Shown here piece by piece: positions 1 to 7,966 of a stretch of DNA of 64,000 bases. Position numbers and translations under genes: made by a program. The DNA is from Pseudomonas fluorescens (GTDB lineage Bacteria > Pseudomonadota > Gammaproteobacteria > Pseudomonadales > Pseudomonadaceae), in contig LR782234.1 in NCBI GenBank assembly GCA_902825215.1, positions 4,216,001 through 4,280,000 of the forward strand, given 5' to 3'. The first letter of the stretch is position 1, and every line of letters begins with the position of its first letter. Under the pieces are notes generated by a model that saw only the letters and a list, made by a program, of their open reading frames with translations, had not been told where the DNA came from and searched no databases.

Positions 1-1461
1 CGCAAACGCATCCCCAATCGTAGGATGCTTGTATCGCCAGAAACGTCCATCAGCTGTATCCGCCATCTGAAGAAAACTTCCCCGGAGGCTATCAAGAGCT
101 CGGATACACCCGGCCTGGCTACCGCCCAACCTCTCAATTGTCTGCATCTCGCCGCTAGACAGACTCACCGGGCTTTCGATTGCTCCATGCTTCATGTAGA
201 GAAGAGCAAGTGCGGCCTGGCTCTCGTCATCCATTCCCTGCATCGTCTCGACGAGCCATCGCTCCTGCTTCGCGACAAATTCGTCGATATTTTTCTGGTC
301 AATCTTTAGTGCTTTGGTGAATTCAACGCTCCCCAAGCGCCGAGCAGTCTCCGGAGCGAACCGACTGTGAGCTGCCACTGCAGGAAGAAATTCCTTCAAG
401 ACCGTCCGAACTCGCTGTGGTTGGTTTCCAAGCTTTACATGGTTGTAGAGGATTTCTGACCTTTCCTGGGAGGTCAGCTCTTTCACGTCGATGACAACTT
501 GGCTCTCTTCCATCAGAGGAAATGCTGTTTTCTTGAGGTCACGTCGGGCGCTGTTGTAAATGTAGTCACGGCTGGTCAGAACTATCCGATGCCCGCCTCG
601 GATCATGGTCGTGAGAGCGGGAAGAATCCGGTTCCACTCCATCACCAAGTCTGCTTCGTACTGCATCGCCCCGAAGGCGTCATCAACCCATACGAACTGC
701 GATGCTTCTTCAGTATTCCAGTGATCTCTTATCTGCTCAGGCCTCTCCAGCTTCAATACTAGGCTTCCCCATTTGTCCATCGCACACATTGCCATGAGTG
801 AGGCAATCGTTGTCTTACCTGCTGCGGGCTCTCCAACCAAAAGAACAAAGCCATGTTGCTGAAGGGCTTGAAGCGCTTTGCGATAGGTGCCCGTCACCAC
901 GAGCTTTGAAAGGTCGGGAAGCTCCGTCAGCAACGCCTTCGTCTGCTTGTACCGTCTTTCATCCAAGATCTGGCTAAGATCGCCAAGACCATAGAGTCGG
1001 GGCACGTTCATTCGCAGATCACTATTCAGTTGGATCCTCTCGCAGATCCAGGTAGAACCCAGCAAAAGCACGTGCTTGGCCCCAGCATCCTCAAACGCCA
1101 ACCGTATTTTGAGATTGCTATCCCCTGTCCAGCTTGCGTTTGTCATCAGGACATAGACATCACACTTTCCTTTGGCGACGAGTCTGCGCACCTTTTCAAG
1201 CTCACCAGTCACATCAGATAGAGTGAGATTGTGATCACGGCGCGATGTGAACTTGCATTGGATGACGAATTCGCCTGCATACACTTCGTTTGGCTGAGGA
1301 GACCACGTCCCCTTGAACCCACCATCGCGGCCTCCGTCATTTCCTTCAAGGAACGTCTCGACTGTTTGGCCCAAAACTGTTGAGGCCACCGCCATGCACA
1401 GTTGCTGAAAACTATGCCAACCTAAGAGATGAAGGTCGTATTTTGGGGGTGTCATGGGCAT
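1..1461 (-). CDS. Mrr-type nuclease fused to STAND-like NTPase (partial, runs off left edge)
   Basis: Open from a start at 1461 to the window edge with no stop (487 codons seen), so the C-terminus is missing. The N-terminal ~130 residues look like a PD-(D/E)xK/Mrr nuclease: GGRDGG at about 43-48, then the core strand ending QCK at 68-70. A P-loop NTPase follows: Walker A GEPAAGKTT (210-218), Walker B-like FVWVDDAFG (256-264) and a sensor-like LTSRDY. Nuclease-STAND fusions are known antiphage sensors, in which target recognition by the C-terminal part triggers the nuclease. The closest class I can name is the nSTAND3-type or Mrr-STAND (Avs4-like) architecture, from memory. Two in-frame ATGs (1461, 1455) share AAGGA, 4 or 10 nt upstream. 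Confidence 0.75.
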   Translation of the reverse strand, partial: MPMTPPKYDLHLLGWHSFQQLCMAVASTVLGQTVETFLEGNDGGRDGGFKGTWSPQPNEVYAGEFVIQCKFTSRRDHNLTLSDVTGELEKVRRLVAKGKCDVYVLMTNASWTGDSNLKIRLAFEDAGAKHVLLLGSTWICERIQLNSDLRMNVPRLYGLGDLSQILDERRYKQTKALLTELPDLSKLVVTGTYRKALQALQQHGFVLLVGEPAAGKTTIASLMAMCAMDKWGSLVLKLERPEQIRDHWNTEEASQFVWVDDAFGAMQYEADLVMEWNRILPALTTMIRGGHRIVLTSRDYIYNSARRDLKKTAFPLMEESQVVIDVKELTSQERSEILYNHVKLGNQPQRVRTVLKEFLPAVAAHSRFAPETARRLGSVEFTKALKIDQKNIDEFVAKQERWLVETMQGMDDESQAALALLYMKHGAIESPVSLSSGEMQTIERLGGSQAGCIRALDSLRGSFLQMADTADGRFWRYKHPTIGDAFA

Positions 1462-1594
1462 TCGATCCTTGCAGCTAAATCTAGAGGTAGGACATAAAGC
1501 CATCATAGCGGAACTGCAATAATGCCGGGGCTGTGGTAGCGGAAGCCGCACTTACTCACCTACGGGCGAGATTGAATTGGAGAACATTTGGTTT

Positions 1595-2259
1595 ATGAGA
1601 CAGGTCAGGCTGATCCGCCATGGAGAAAGCGCTGCCGGCGAAGCCAGCCTGGATCACGAGACAATTCCTCTTACGCCGAAAGGGGTTGGGCAAGCGTACT
1701 TGGTGACCTGCTCCTTTCGCAGTGCTCCCGATCTGATCGTGGCCTCTCCCTTCTCTCGAGCTGCGTCACCAGCTATGGCTACGGCGGCAAAGTTCATGGC
1801 CGTCCCGCTTGAAACTTGGCCGACTCAGGAGTTCACGTATCTCGAGCCAGGTAGGTGCGCGAACACGACTGTCACCCAACGGCGTGAGTGGGTCGACGCG
1901 CACTGGTCTAGATCCGATCCTGCATTCAGGGATGGGCCGGGGCCGAATCGTTTCTGGACTTCATATTCCGGGCTCAGTTTTTGCTGGATCGCCTTGCAGA
2001 TCATCCTGCTCGAGACATCGTGGTACTTTCGCACGAGCAACTTATCAATGCAGTGGCTTGGCTGATTGAACGCACTCCGCAGGAAATCGATGGCCGTGCG
2101 ATGGCCGATTGGCGTGAAGATGAAATCGCTAACCACGTGCCCAACTGTTGTGGTTACACGCTACCGAAGAATCCCGACGATGCCGGCTGGAAAATATGCC
2201 GTAGTGAGCAGCAAATGGAAGTCACTCATCGTGTGCTTGGCAGATCCTATCAAGCGTGA
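1595..2259 (+). pseudogene. Histidine phosphatase (phosphoglycerate-mutase-like), frameshifted
   Basis: The N-terminal part has the RHGE catalytic signature (MRQVRLIRHGESAAG) of the histidine phosphatase superfamily. The second catalytic histidine, in VVLSHEQLI, lies in a different reading frame. Joining the frames at a run of four G at 1939-1942 (one G missing) restores a continuous protein through DGPGAESFLDFIF to the stop at 2259. About 220 residues is a normal length for the family. I infer a single-base deletion, which is either a genuine pseudogene or a sequencing error in the homopolymer. An ATG at 1595 is the family-like start; a TTG at 1577 is in frame upstream. Confidence 0.7.
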
Positions 2260-2758
2260 TCCCGAGCGCGTGCTAGTTGAAGAGCGGGCCAAGGCGCTAT
2301 CGCCTAAAGGCTATCCACTGCAACTGGATGATGACTCGGCTATGTATGCTGAGCAAAGGCTTAAAGAGGCCAGAGCGGCAGCTCCTTCACTCCAAGCAGA
2401 TAGCGATAGCGGAAGCACTGCAGGAGACCTCTCAGCGAGAGGTATGCCAGGTACTACGCGATGCCATATTCGGGCGAAGCGCGATGGTCAGGTTATGCGC
2501 TCAGACTTGGGACGACCTTTATGCTGGGATGTTCATGGTCGACATCGAGGGATGGAGCATCACGATCTTCAGCGACTGTGATGAGCTCGACTACTACGAA
2601 GCGTGCGTGAGTCCGGATGCACGTCGCTGGTTATTCAACTCCGGAGATCGGTTTGGCACAGATCCCATGGCGCTGTTATCTGTGTGGGAGCATCAGACGC
2701 TGAGAACCTGCTGGAAGGAGCTCCGAAAACCATAATCCATAGTGGTCACCCACATTGA
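2231..2758 (+). pseudogene. Small hypothetical gene, multiply frameshifted (DUF7693-like)
   Basis: Three frames must be joined to read one protein. The first segment begins at a possible GTG (2231) and runs through LVEERAKALSPKGYPLQLDD to LSAR. The second reads REVCQVLRDAIFG... DCDELDY... DRFGTDPMALLSVWEH. A third short tail runs to a TGA at 2756-2758. Shifts are inferred near 2440 (two bases lost) and near 2702 (one base lost). The middle segment resembles a small protein family common in Pseudomonas that I recall as DUF7693; the function is unknown. A 40-bp stretch inside it is nearly repeated at 6711-6750. Confidence 0.45.
2661..2700 (+). repeat. Left copy of imperfect 40-bp direct repeat
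   Basis: Thirty-eight of 40 bases match 6711-6750 (core CGCTGTTATCTGTGTGGGAG). The two copies flank the AT-rich HNH/DUF4238/membrane-nuclease block. Both encode the same peptide end (ALLSVWEHQTL), so they may simply be parts of paralogous genes rather than an insertion scar. Confidence 0.8.
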
Positions 2759-2839
2759 GTCGGCTGTTCGTGAAGCAAGCCATGTCTTGACCCGATAAGC
2801 TTCCAAATCACACAAGCCATAACTTAAAGGAAAATCTGC

Positions 2840-3760
2840 TTGAACAAGCTCACCAACCAACGGGCATATGAAGATATTTTTCAAATTGAAAATATGCCTA
2901 CTTCATGCCTGCTTTGCCAGACAGGCAAACTAGAAAAACTTGGGCACGTAATCCCCAAGTTCGTAATGCGCTGGCTGAAAGAAGCCAGCAAACACCAAAG
3001 CTTTTACTTTAACAATGACCAAACGGTATTCGACACTCCCGCCTTTAGAATGATGTGCAACACCTGCGAGGCTAAATTCTCAACGCTAGAAAAATACTTT
3101 ACGGACAATATTTTCAAAAAATATTATCGAAAAAAACCCCCAAACCCGATTCAAGACGACGTTTACAGTTTCGCAATCTCCATCGCATGGCGGCTGATCG
3201 TATTTACTGAACGCCTTAAAAGCACCCAACCTCAACAACAGGCCTTCAAATCGACTTATACTCTTTCAGAATCATTGATGCGAGACTACTTAAATGGAAA
3301 AATAAAAAGCTGTGAACACTCGGTTTACGCACTACCTATTGAAAACTTAACCAAAAATATTTCAAAGGATAAAATAGACGAGCACGCTCTAAACTATTCA
3401 ATCAGACAGGGTTTGAAAGCCCACGGATTCAAAGACGAAATAAATAACAAAGACTTATCACTACGACGAATCCCCACAATCCATTTCAAACTAGGTTGCT
3501 ACTACTTTCTTATTTTCCCAGACAACTACTTCGCCGGGGCCAAATTCTCAATAGAATCAACAAAAATCTCCAAATCTAAAGAGCTACATTTACTTGAATA
3601 CACTCCTGACCTACTGGGATTCATGGATTGGCTCATGGAGCCTGGACTTTTCGAAATAAACGTCAAGGATCTTGTCCCCACCAACTACATTCACAGGAAC
3701 TCTCAAACTCTATGGGATATCTCATTTGGTAGTAAAAGAGCGCAGAAAAGCTCTGAATAA
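2840..3760 (+). CDS. HNH-like zinc-domain protein of unknown function
   Basis: This 306-residue protein has an N-terminal zinc-ribbon/HNH-like signature: C23-x2-C26, the HVIPK motif at H36, then C73-x2-C76-E77 followed by FSTLE. Hypothetical proteins of this layout resemble HNH endonucleases, but I do not see a complete catalytic HNH triad. The rest is AT-rich and helical, with no recognised domain. TTG is the likely start because AAAGGA lies 8 nt upstream; the next ATG (residue 19) has no ribosome-binding site. It is followed 173 bp later by a DUF4238 gene on the same strand. Low GC relative to its flanks suggests horizontal acquisition. A nuclease or toxin role is inference. Confidence 0.6.
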   Translation: MNKLTNQRAYEDIFQIENMPTSCLLCQTGKLEKLGHVIPKFVMRWLKEASKHQSFYFNNDQTVFDTPAFRMMCNTCEAKFSTLEKYFTDNIFKKYYRKKPPNPIQDDVYSFAISIAWRLIVFTERLKSTQPQQQAFKSTYTLSESLMRDYLNGKIKSCEHSVYALPIENLTKNISKDKIDEHALNYSIRQGLKAHGFKDEINNKDLSLRRIPTIHFKLGCYYFLIFPDNYFAGAKFSIESTKISKSKELHLLEYTPDLLGFMDWLMEPGLFEINVKDLVPTNYIHRNSQTLWDISFGSKRAQKSSE

Positions 3761-3933
3761 GCTAGCCATAGACTTTCATGATCTCGAGAGTGATTCCTCG
3801 TGTTGCTGCTGGCACCCACAGCTCCCCTAAGAACATATAAGTCTTGCACACATGATACCGAGTGTAGATGACGAGAAGCTCTGATACCTTATGACACTGA
3901 TATTACTTTAACCATCTACTACGGAAGACATTC

Positions 3934-4794
3934 ATGACCACCAGGCGACAACATTATGTATGGCGAAATTATCTTAGACCTTGGGCGCCAAATGATAAAA
4001 TTTGGTGCCAAAGAAATGGAAAGGTATTTAACACTGGCTTAATGAACATCGGCCAGGAGAGAGACTTTTACGCCACCAACATCATCTCCCAAGAAGAAGC
4101 AGATTACATTCTTGAGCAATCCAAGCACAGGCACAAAGGTGACTTGGCTTTAGCCAATAGAGATTTTGTAAGATTTTATAAATCAATTAGCGACTTACGA
4201 CTACAACCTAATCGTACCGCAGAAGTCTCTGCTCTGCTTATCGAATTTGAAGAAAGCATCATGGGATTAATTGAGGATCAAGGCTTAGCGTATCTGCCAC
4301 TGCTCCAAAGAGGGGACGCTAGTTTTTTCCAAGTCAATCAGCATCGCGCAAGATTTGCCCATTACTTAATGATACAGTTCATTAGAACGAAGCGTTTGCG
4401 GGATACTATAGTGAAGGCCTTGCGCGAACCGCTGGCACGACGTGGACTAAACATCGAAAATATATGGCCAGTAGAGAAATACGTAGACGCCAAACATATG
4501 GCCTTGTCAGTCTACGCCAACAAAGAATACAAAATATCTTTTATGAAAAATCCTACACCGACAGAGCTGATCACTTGTGATCAACCTGTATTCAACATTC
4601 ACGCTGTTGGTGCTCTTGGACAGATCCCCGAAGAGGTTGAGCTCTATTATCCGGTCACGCCTACATTAGCCATAATGCTTTCGAAAAAATCGCACAATAA
4701 GACTCTGACTGAGAGTGAGGCTAGGGAGCTCAACTCCTGGGTAAGAGAAATGTCGCACGAACAGATTTACTCAGCATCGCAAGAGTTCTTATAA
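3934..4794 (+). CDS. DUF4238 domain protein
   Basis: The protein (286 residues) opens with RQHYVWRNYLRPWA and carries the C-terminal signatures LITCDQPVFN and YYPVTPTLAIML. These fit the DUF4238 family, whose members start with an (R/K)QHYxPxxYLRxF motif and are about 280-330 residues long. No biochemical function is established that I know of. GGAAG precedes the ATG by 6 nt. Base composition is AT-rich like the gene upstream, and the two probably form a transcription unit. A second, diverged DUF4238 gene lies at 6963-7892 next to a nuclease, so the association with nucleases occurs twice here. Confidence 0.75.
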   Translation: MTTRRQHYVWRNYLRPWAPNDKIWCQRNGKVFNTGLMNIGQERDFYATNIISQEEADYILEQSKHRHKGDLALANRDFVRFYKSISDLRLQPNRTAEVSALLIEFEESIMGLIEDQGLAYLPLLQRGDASFFQVNQHRARFAHYLMIQFIRTKRLRDTIVKALREPLARRGLNIENIWPVEKYVDAKHMALSVYANKEYKISFMKNPTPTELITCDQPVFNIHAVGALGQIPEEVELYYPVTPTLAIMLSKKSHNKTLTESEARELNSWVREMSHEQIYSASQEFL

Positions 4795-5261
4795 GCTCAA
4801 TCCATTGGAGTTTGGCCATCAGAAGCCAATGAAGGGATTGCCAGCAGCTAAAGCTGTGCGACCCCTCTTTCGTTTAGGCTTCGATACCATTAAAAATGGG
4901 CACCGTGTAGCTGACGTAAATCCGGTTCTTGTCCAGGTTTCATTGCGCTGGACAAGTGCTTCGCAGGGCTGCATTGCGCCAGGAGACACCCTGTCCTCGT
5001 AATGCTGAGCTCTGGAAGGCATAGGACTTTATTTCTTCCTCAATATCGCGTTGGAGCTTAGCGAGATGAATGGGCGAGCAATTCAAACTCGTAGCTACCT
5101 AGACAGCCTGAATGAGCGTGCATGCCACTATAAAATCATAAAACTCGTTCACTCGAGAGCTCTCGGGCGAGGCCTGTCAAAGTCCACCAATGGGCGTTAG
5201 CAGCAGATTGCTTAATCAGATATTTTTAGCTTCCTGCTTCACAATAGCTCACTAATCACCT
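4795..5261. other. Intergenic, no gene supported
   Basis: This is the space between the 3' ends of two convergent genes. Short open frames exist on both strands but have no ribosome-binding site or family resemblance. The only clear structure is a perfect 9-bp inverted repeat at 4928-4956. Confidence 0.6.
4928..4956. repeat. Perfect inverted repeat (CTTGTCCAG / CTGGACAAG)
   Basis: Nine-base arms with an 11-nt loop lie between two convergent genes. There is no T-tract on either side, so an intrinsic terminator is not well supported. Confidence 0.6.
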
Positions 5262-6197
5262 CTAAGGCCGTAAAATACTTAAGAGCTGCTCTTTAAGTTG
5301 ATTTTTTTCACGCCCTATCACCACGCGAATCTTTTCCTCATGCATCTGGTTAAATTGCTCAACATACTCCATAGCATTTTTAGTAAGCCCCGAACTCACT
5401 ACCAATATACCATTCCAACCAGGACGCGCAAGCAAGGAACAAATTTGCCTAACAGTTCCCAATCCTAATAACTGCCGATACGCCTTCACTTCTATTTGAA
5501 CAGGAGGTGTCTCATCCTGAATTACAAAATCACGGCCACCGTCAGGGTACCTATTCTGAGTGAAAGGTATGCCTAAGTCTTTCAACACCTCGGAGACTAA
5601 ATTTTCGTACTGCACCGCTTGCACGAAAGCAGAGTCGGAACCTTGATTTATAACTATTTCCCCTCCAGCAATATCAACTACGATCTCTCGATCCGCCTGA
5701 AGCTTATTAGTCAGACTTTTCAAACCAAGCGAAGCAATTATTGCACCCAACACGGAAATAACGTAAGCGATTATCATTGGCCAGTCGACGCCTGGCTTGG
5801 ATAACTCTCTATCTTTAGGAGCGCTCGATATTATACCATCAATAGTAGCAACAAGCTCTTGACGCCTATCTAGCGAAATGAATTTATTACTAACAAATCG
5901 ATCCTGAACTTCTAGAAGTAAATCCTTGGCTGAATATGGATAGTTAAAACCAAGCTTTATCTCTCGCCCTCTGATAAGAGACCCCACCTCAGAGTAATCA
6001 ATTTTCTTGTCATAGAACAGAATCTCTTGCAAATCAGCAGACAAGCTTTCTCGCGCAAGACTTACCTTACTATCTGATATTTCTTTAACATAATCAGGAA
6101 CATAAACAATTGCAAAATAAAAAGTACCTAACACACCAATTACGCTAAAGAGATTCCAACCATTTTTTAACACCCAAGATAAAAAGATCTTAAACAT
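5262..6197 (-). CDS. Membrane-anchored Mrr/PD-(D/E)xK nuclease
   Basis: The protein (311 residues) has two predicted membrane segments, at about 15-33 (WNLFSVIGVLGTFYFAIVY) and 141-160. A soluble C-terminal domain follows, with the restriction-endonuclease core: D223 in DGGRDF, then E236-x-K238 in QIEVKAYR, and a VRQICSLL helix. The all-in-order D...ExK arrangement is that of Mrr-type nucleases. The topology suggests a nuclease held at the inner membrane facing the cytoplasm, a layout seen in some abortive-infection proteins; that role is inferred. The gene is AT-rich, like the HNH/DUF4238 pair it converges with, and may have arrived with them. Confidence 0.75.
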   Translation of the reverse strand: MFKIFLSWVLKNGWNLFSVIGVLGTFYFAIVYVPDYVKEISDSKVSLARESLSADLQEILFYDKKIDYSEVGSLIRGREIKLGFNYPYSAKDLLLEVQDRFVSNKFISLDRRQELVATIDGIISSAPKDRELSKPGVDWPMIIAYVISVLGAIIASLGLKSLTNKLQADREIVVDIAGGEIVINQGSDSAFVQAVQYENLVSEVLKDLGIPFTQNRYPDGGRDFVIQDETPPVQIEVKAYRQLLGLGTVRQICSLLARPGWNGILVVSSGLTKNAMEYVEQFNQMHEEKIRVVIGREKNQLKEQLLSILRP

Positions 6198-6550
6198 AGA
6201 ATTTCGCCAGCCTCATTATAACCCTACGCCTGATCAACATTACCCAATCACCCATTTTTTCAAACCCCCAGGTTTAAGATGAATTTCTACAACTTATTCC
6301 ACTGACCAACCAATGATTCTGAAGCGCTGGCAAAAAGCATGCCTCAAATCGAGTTAGACCACATCCAATATTCGACCGCCTGAAGAAAAAAAAGCAGCTC
6401 AAATAAATCATTGAAGCACACCAAGGGAGACGCTGAGACCATTCACCTGGAAAAATCTTGAACGTTGTCTAACCTCAGCGATGCCGAAATAGTGGCCACA
6501 GGTTTGACTGGTCGAAGGCTGGATGCCTCTAAACAGGGTACAACAACAGG
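6198..6550. other. Intergenic, no gene supported
   Basis: The sequence is AT-rich next to the membrane-nuclease start, then changes to higher GC toward 6400-6550. The 5' side should hold the promoter of the minus-strand nuclease gene, but no convincing -35/-10 pair could be picked out. A decayed coding remnant begins at the right end. Confidence 0.5.
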
Positions 6551-6776
6551 ATTGATGAGGATGCAGAATGGCTAGTCGGGGATCGGAATGGCATCGCTGG
6601 GAGCCCCACATACATGCACCAGGGAGTGCTAACCTGGGCGCGCGGGCTGGAATGGAACCTCGGTCAGAAGTCTCGCTTCATCTCTGCGGTATGGTCGGGC
6701 TCGGATCTGGGATCCCATTGCGCTGTTATCTGTGTGGGAGCATCAGACACTTGAGCGGCTTCTAAAGGCGTTATGA
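6551..6776 (+). pseudogene. Decayed gene remnant with DUF7693-like C-terminal end
   Basis: One frame reads IDEDAEWLVGDRNGIAGSP... RFISAVWSGSD with no upstream start; a stop lies just before it in the same frame. At about 6705 the sense continues in another frame as IWDPIALLSVWEHQTL, then ERLLKAL and a stop at 6774-6776. The tail equals the end of the broken gene at 2231-2758, which has lost its own proper ending. The remnant is therefore a piece of a related gene or a recombinant of two. Confidence 0.5.
6711..6750 (+). repeat. Right copy of imperfect 40-bp direct repeat
   Basis: This matches 2661-2700 at 38 of 40 positions. It lies inside the decayed remnant downstream of the AT-rich block. 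Confidence 0.8.
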
Positions 6777-6962
6777 TTAGGATTACATCTCGACGAACCA
6801 TCTCAGGAGATCCCCTCGCGTAACCTCGTCTTGACTGTTCCGCGTCAAGTTAGCTTTTGTGCCATCAACCCCGAAAGCACTTCTCCAAGTAATACGCTCA
6901 TTTCTCGTGCCGAAAGCCAGCTAGCATTGCGTCCTATCTGCGCTTGAAAATCTACAGCACGA

Positions 6963-7892
6963 TCACTGGTGGGAGCAGATGAAATTCTTCATAGAGCATC
7001 GGGCGATTTCAAGCGGCAGGTTTTGGGAAAGCGGTGGCTGAGAGATATCCGTCTCCCCAAGAAGATACAGATCCGACGACAGCGGCAGGATTACGTAAAC
7101 AAGCTCATCATCCTTATCCATGAAGGGCTTGAAAGAGCGCTCGCCTCTCACATGGAACAGTAGGACTGAATCCCCTAGGGGCAGATCGCCTGACTCAAAT
7201 CTTTGAACCGAATAATGGAGCGCGCTGAAACGCAGGGCGCGGGCAGCTGGCGATACAGACTCGTTGAGCATGCGTACATGACTGGCTTTTATCATGTCGG
7301 GTACTGAAGACTTAATACGCATCAACAGGGCAGGCATCTGGGCTGCAAATATCGCGACGAGGGGCTCGATGATTTGGTCGAGGAGTGATTCATCCATAGT
7401 GAGCAAAGCCTGAAGCTGCTGCGGGCTAACATCCTGCTCTGCCAAGGCACTGTAAAAGACAGGGGAACCTGGTCGGAAATGATCTCGAGTCAACGCATGG
7501 AGGGTAGCGGGATCTGAGAGATACCCAAGAATGCCAGTGGCACACTCATCAACCATCGACTGCATATTCTGGCGAACATGGCGGCTTCTGATTTCTAGGT
7601 GAGCTAACAGCGCTGGAATCGTCTCGACCACCGCCTCGCTCAGGTTGCCGGCTCGTAGACTGTCTATCAAAGGTACGTAAACGTCCCGCTCTTCGTCGGT
7701 GATTTTATCGTCCAGATCCGGCTCGCCGTCGATAGCATAAAAATGCCTTTCAAGTCCTACATCTTGAATGTTTGCAGATCTGGGGGGCTTATTCTGTTCG
7801 TATACCCAGCACCGGACAATTTTGCCATTACCTGGAGTTCTGAACCCATTCTGCAAAAACCTCGGAATGAAGTGCTGTCGTACCCCTGACAC
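6963..7892 (-). CDS. DUF4238-like protein, partner of Mrr nuclease
   Basis: The N-terminus SGVRQHFIPRFLQNGF matches the opening motif of DUF4238 proteins, and the protein is 309 residues long. The C-terminal part is diverged from the 3934-4794 paralogue (VILPLSSDLYLLG in place of the YPVTP element). GTG at 7892 is the probable start because GGGAG lies 8 nt upstream. It follows the Mrr-type nuclease gene by 74 bp on the same strand, so the two are likely co-transcribed. Function unknown; a regulator, immunity or accessory role to the nuclease is inference from context. Confidence 0.65.
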   Translation of the reverse strand: MSGVRQHFIPRFLQNGFRTPGNGKIVRCWVYEQNKPPRSANIQDVGLERHFYAIDGEPDLDDKITDEERDVYVPLIDSLRAGNLSEAVVETIPALLAHLEIRSRHVRQNMQSMVDECATGILGYLSDPATLHALTRDHFRPGSPVFYSALAEQDVSPQQLQALLTMDESLLDQIIEPLVAIFAAQMPALLMRIKSSVPDMIKASHVRMLNESVSPAARALRFSALHYSVQRFESGDLPLGDSVLLFHVRGERSFKPFMDKDDELVYVILPLSSDLYLLGETDISQPPLSQNLPLEIARCSMKNFICSHQ

Positions 7893-7966
7893 GTCGCGTG
7901 CTCCCTCAGATCTGTGCCCTTATGATGCCTTGGCGATTGCCGTCTAGACTGCTGACGGGCACAGGC

